From: Porticoccaceae bacterium
GTDB lineage: Bacteria; Pseudomonadota; Gammaproteobacteria; Pseudomonadales; Porticoccaceae
DNA length: 33,275 nt
NCBI GenBank assembly: GCA_019090225.1
Contig: JAHRWI010000181.1
Location: forward strand, 1-33,275
Direction: 5' to 3'
Positions 33,108 through 33,275 of this stretch are shown one piece after another. The translations under genes were made by a program, and so were the position numbers. Position 1 is the first letter of the stretch, and the number at the start of each line of letters is the position of its first letter. Below the pieces are notes generated by a model, which was not told the origin of the DNA, searched no databases, and was given only the letters and a program-made list of their open reading frames with translations.

Positions 33108-33275
33108 TTGTTCCTGCTCCATTGTTTTTCTCGCAGCCAACTAATTGGCTGCCGCTGGCCATACAGTTTTAGATTTATGCTTTTCTGGCTGCAACAAACA
33201 GACTCCCACCGATGCAATTAGGTAAGAATTTGTTAAGTTTGTTTTCGAAAATTGAAATATAAAGGAGTATCTTGC
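33108..33275. other. Upstream region of the pseudogene; start of a next gene likely beyond the window
   Basis: Contains a perfect 8-bp hairpin (GCAGCCAA-CTAA-TTGGCTGC, 33133-33152) in the former leader of the - strand pseudogene. It is not followed by a T-tract on the + strand. AAAGGAG at 33261-33267 (+) resembles a strong ribosome binding site. TTG at 33272-33274, or a start just beyond the window, could begin a + strand gene, but nothing of its product can be seen. Confidence 0.45.

Noticed and set aside
33133..33152. Perfect 8-bp inverted repeat considered as a terminator
   Set aside because: No T-tract follows on either strand; on the - strand it is followed by an A-rich sequence leading into the pseudogene start.
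1..33275. CRISPR arrays, insertion sequences, phage attachment sites
   Set aside because: No regularly spaced direct repeats of 25-40 bases, no transposase-like ORF and no integrase were seen. The rearrangement near 32.8 kb has no flanking insertion sequence in view.

Overview
The window is a chromosomal segment of a gammaproteobacterium. The proteins read most like those of Pseudomonadales/Cellvibrionales-type marine bacteria, but I cannot name a genus from sequence alone. The gene order from mraZ to the type IV pilin follows the order known from E. coli (mraZ...ftsZ-lpxC-[x]-secA-mutT-yacG-coaE-hofC-hofB-ppdD). Here argJ sits between secA and mutT, pilD is added beside pilC, and an M23 peptidase gene occupies the place of secM.

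Region 1 (1-17420, all + strand) is a complete division and cell wall (dcw) cluster: mraZ (5' end cut by the window), rsmH, ftsL, ftsI, murE, murF, mraY, murD, ftsW, murG, murC, ddlB, ftsQ, ftsA, ftsZ. Most genes overlap by 1-11 bases, which indicates one translationally coupled transcript. The only real gaps are mraY-murD (117 b), ftsQ-ftsA (121 b) and ftsA-ftsZ (57 b). A strong rho-independent terminator follows ftsZ. The cluster makes UDP-MurNAc-pentapeptide (MurC-F, Ddl), lipid I and lipid II (MraY, MurG), and the septal synthase and divisome (FtsL, I, W, Q, A, Z).

Region 2 (17547-24160, +) holds lpxC, a membrane-anchored M23 peptidase, secA, argJ and a mutT-type Nudix gene. Region 3 (24239-29010, - strand) is pilB-pilC-pilD-coaE-yacG. 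Region 4 (29011-29913) is a sigma-54-type promoter region and the major pilin gene pilA, closed by a perfectly symmetrical terminator.

Region 5 (29914-33275) is accessory. A 689-residue GT-C-like polytopic membrane protein lies just downstream of pilA. Facing it on the - strand is a dead partial copy of the same gene: an N-terminal fragment with an in-frame TAG. This remnant runs directly into the C-terminal fragment of a WecE/RffA-like (DegT family) sugar aminotransferase. The region looks like the scar of a surface-glycan or pilin-modification locus.

The most unusual features are: (a) degenerate 15-bp tandem repeats, encoding pentapeptides in several cases, at non-conserved positions in the dcw genes (FtsI tail, MurE insertion, mraY-murD gap) and weakly in mutT; (b) the SxN motif of FtsI reads SSQ; (c) a 61-bp perfectly conserved patch shared by the intact and dead GT-C genes within otherwise diverged sequence; and (d) the aminotransferase/GT-C pseudogene fusion. 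No rRNA, tRNA, CRISPR array or intact insertion sequence was seen.
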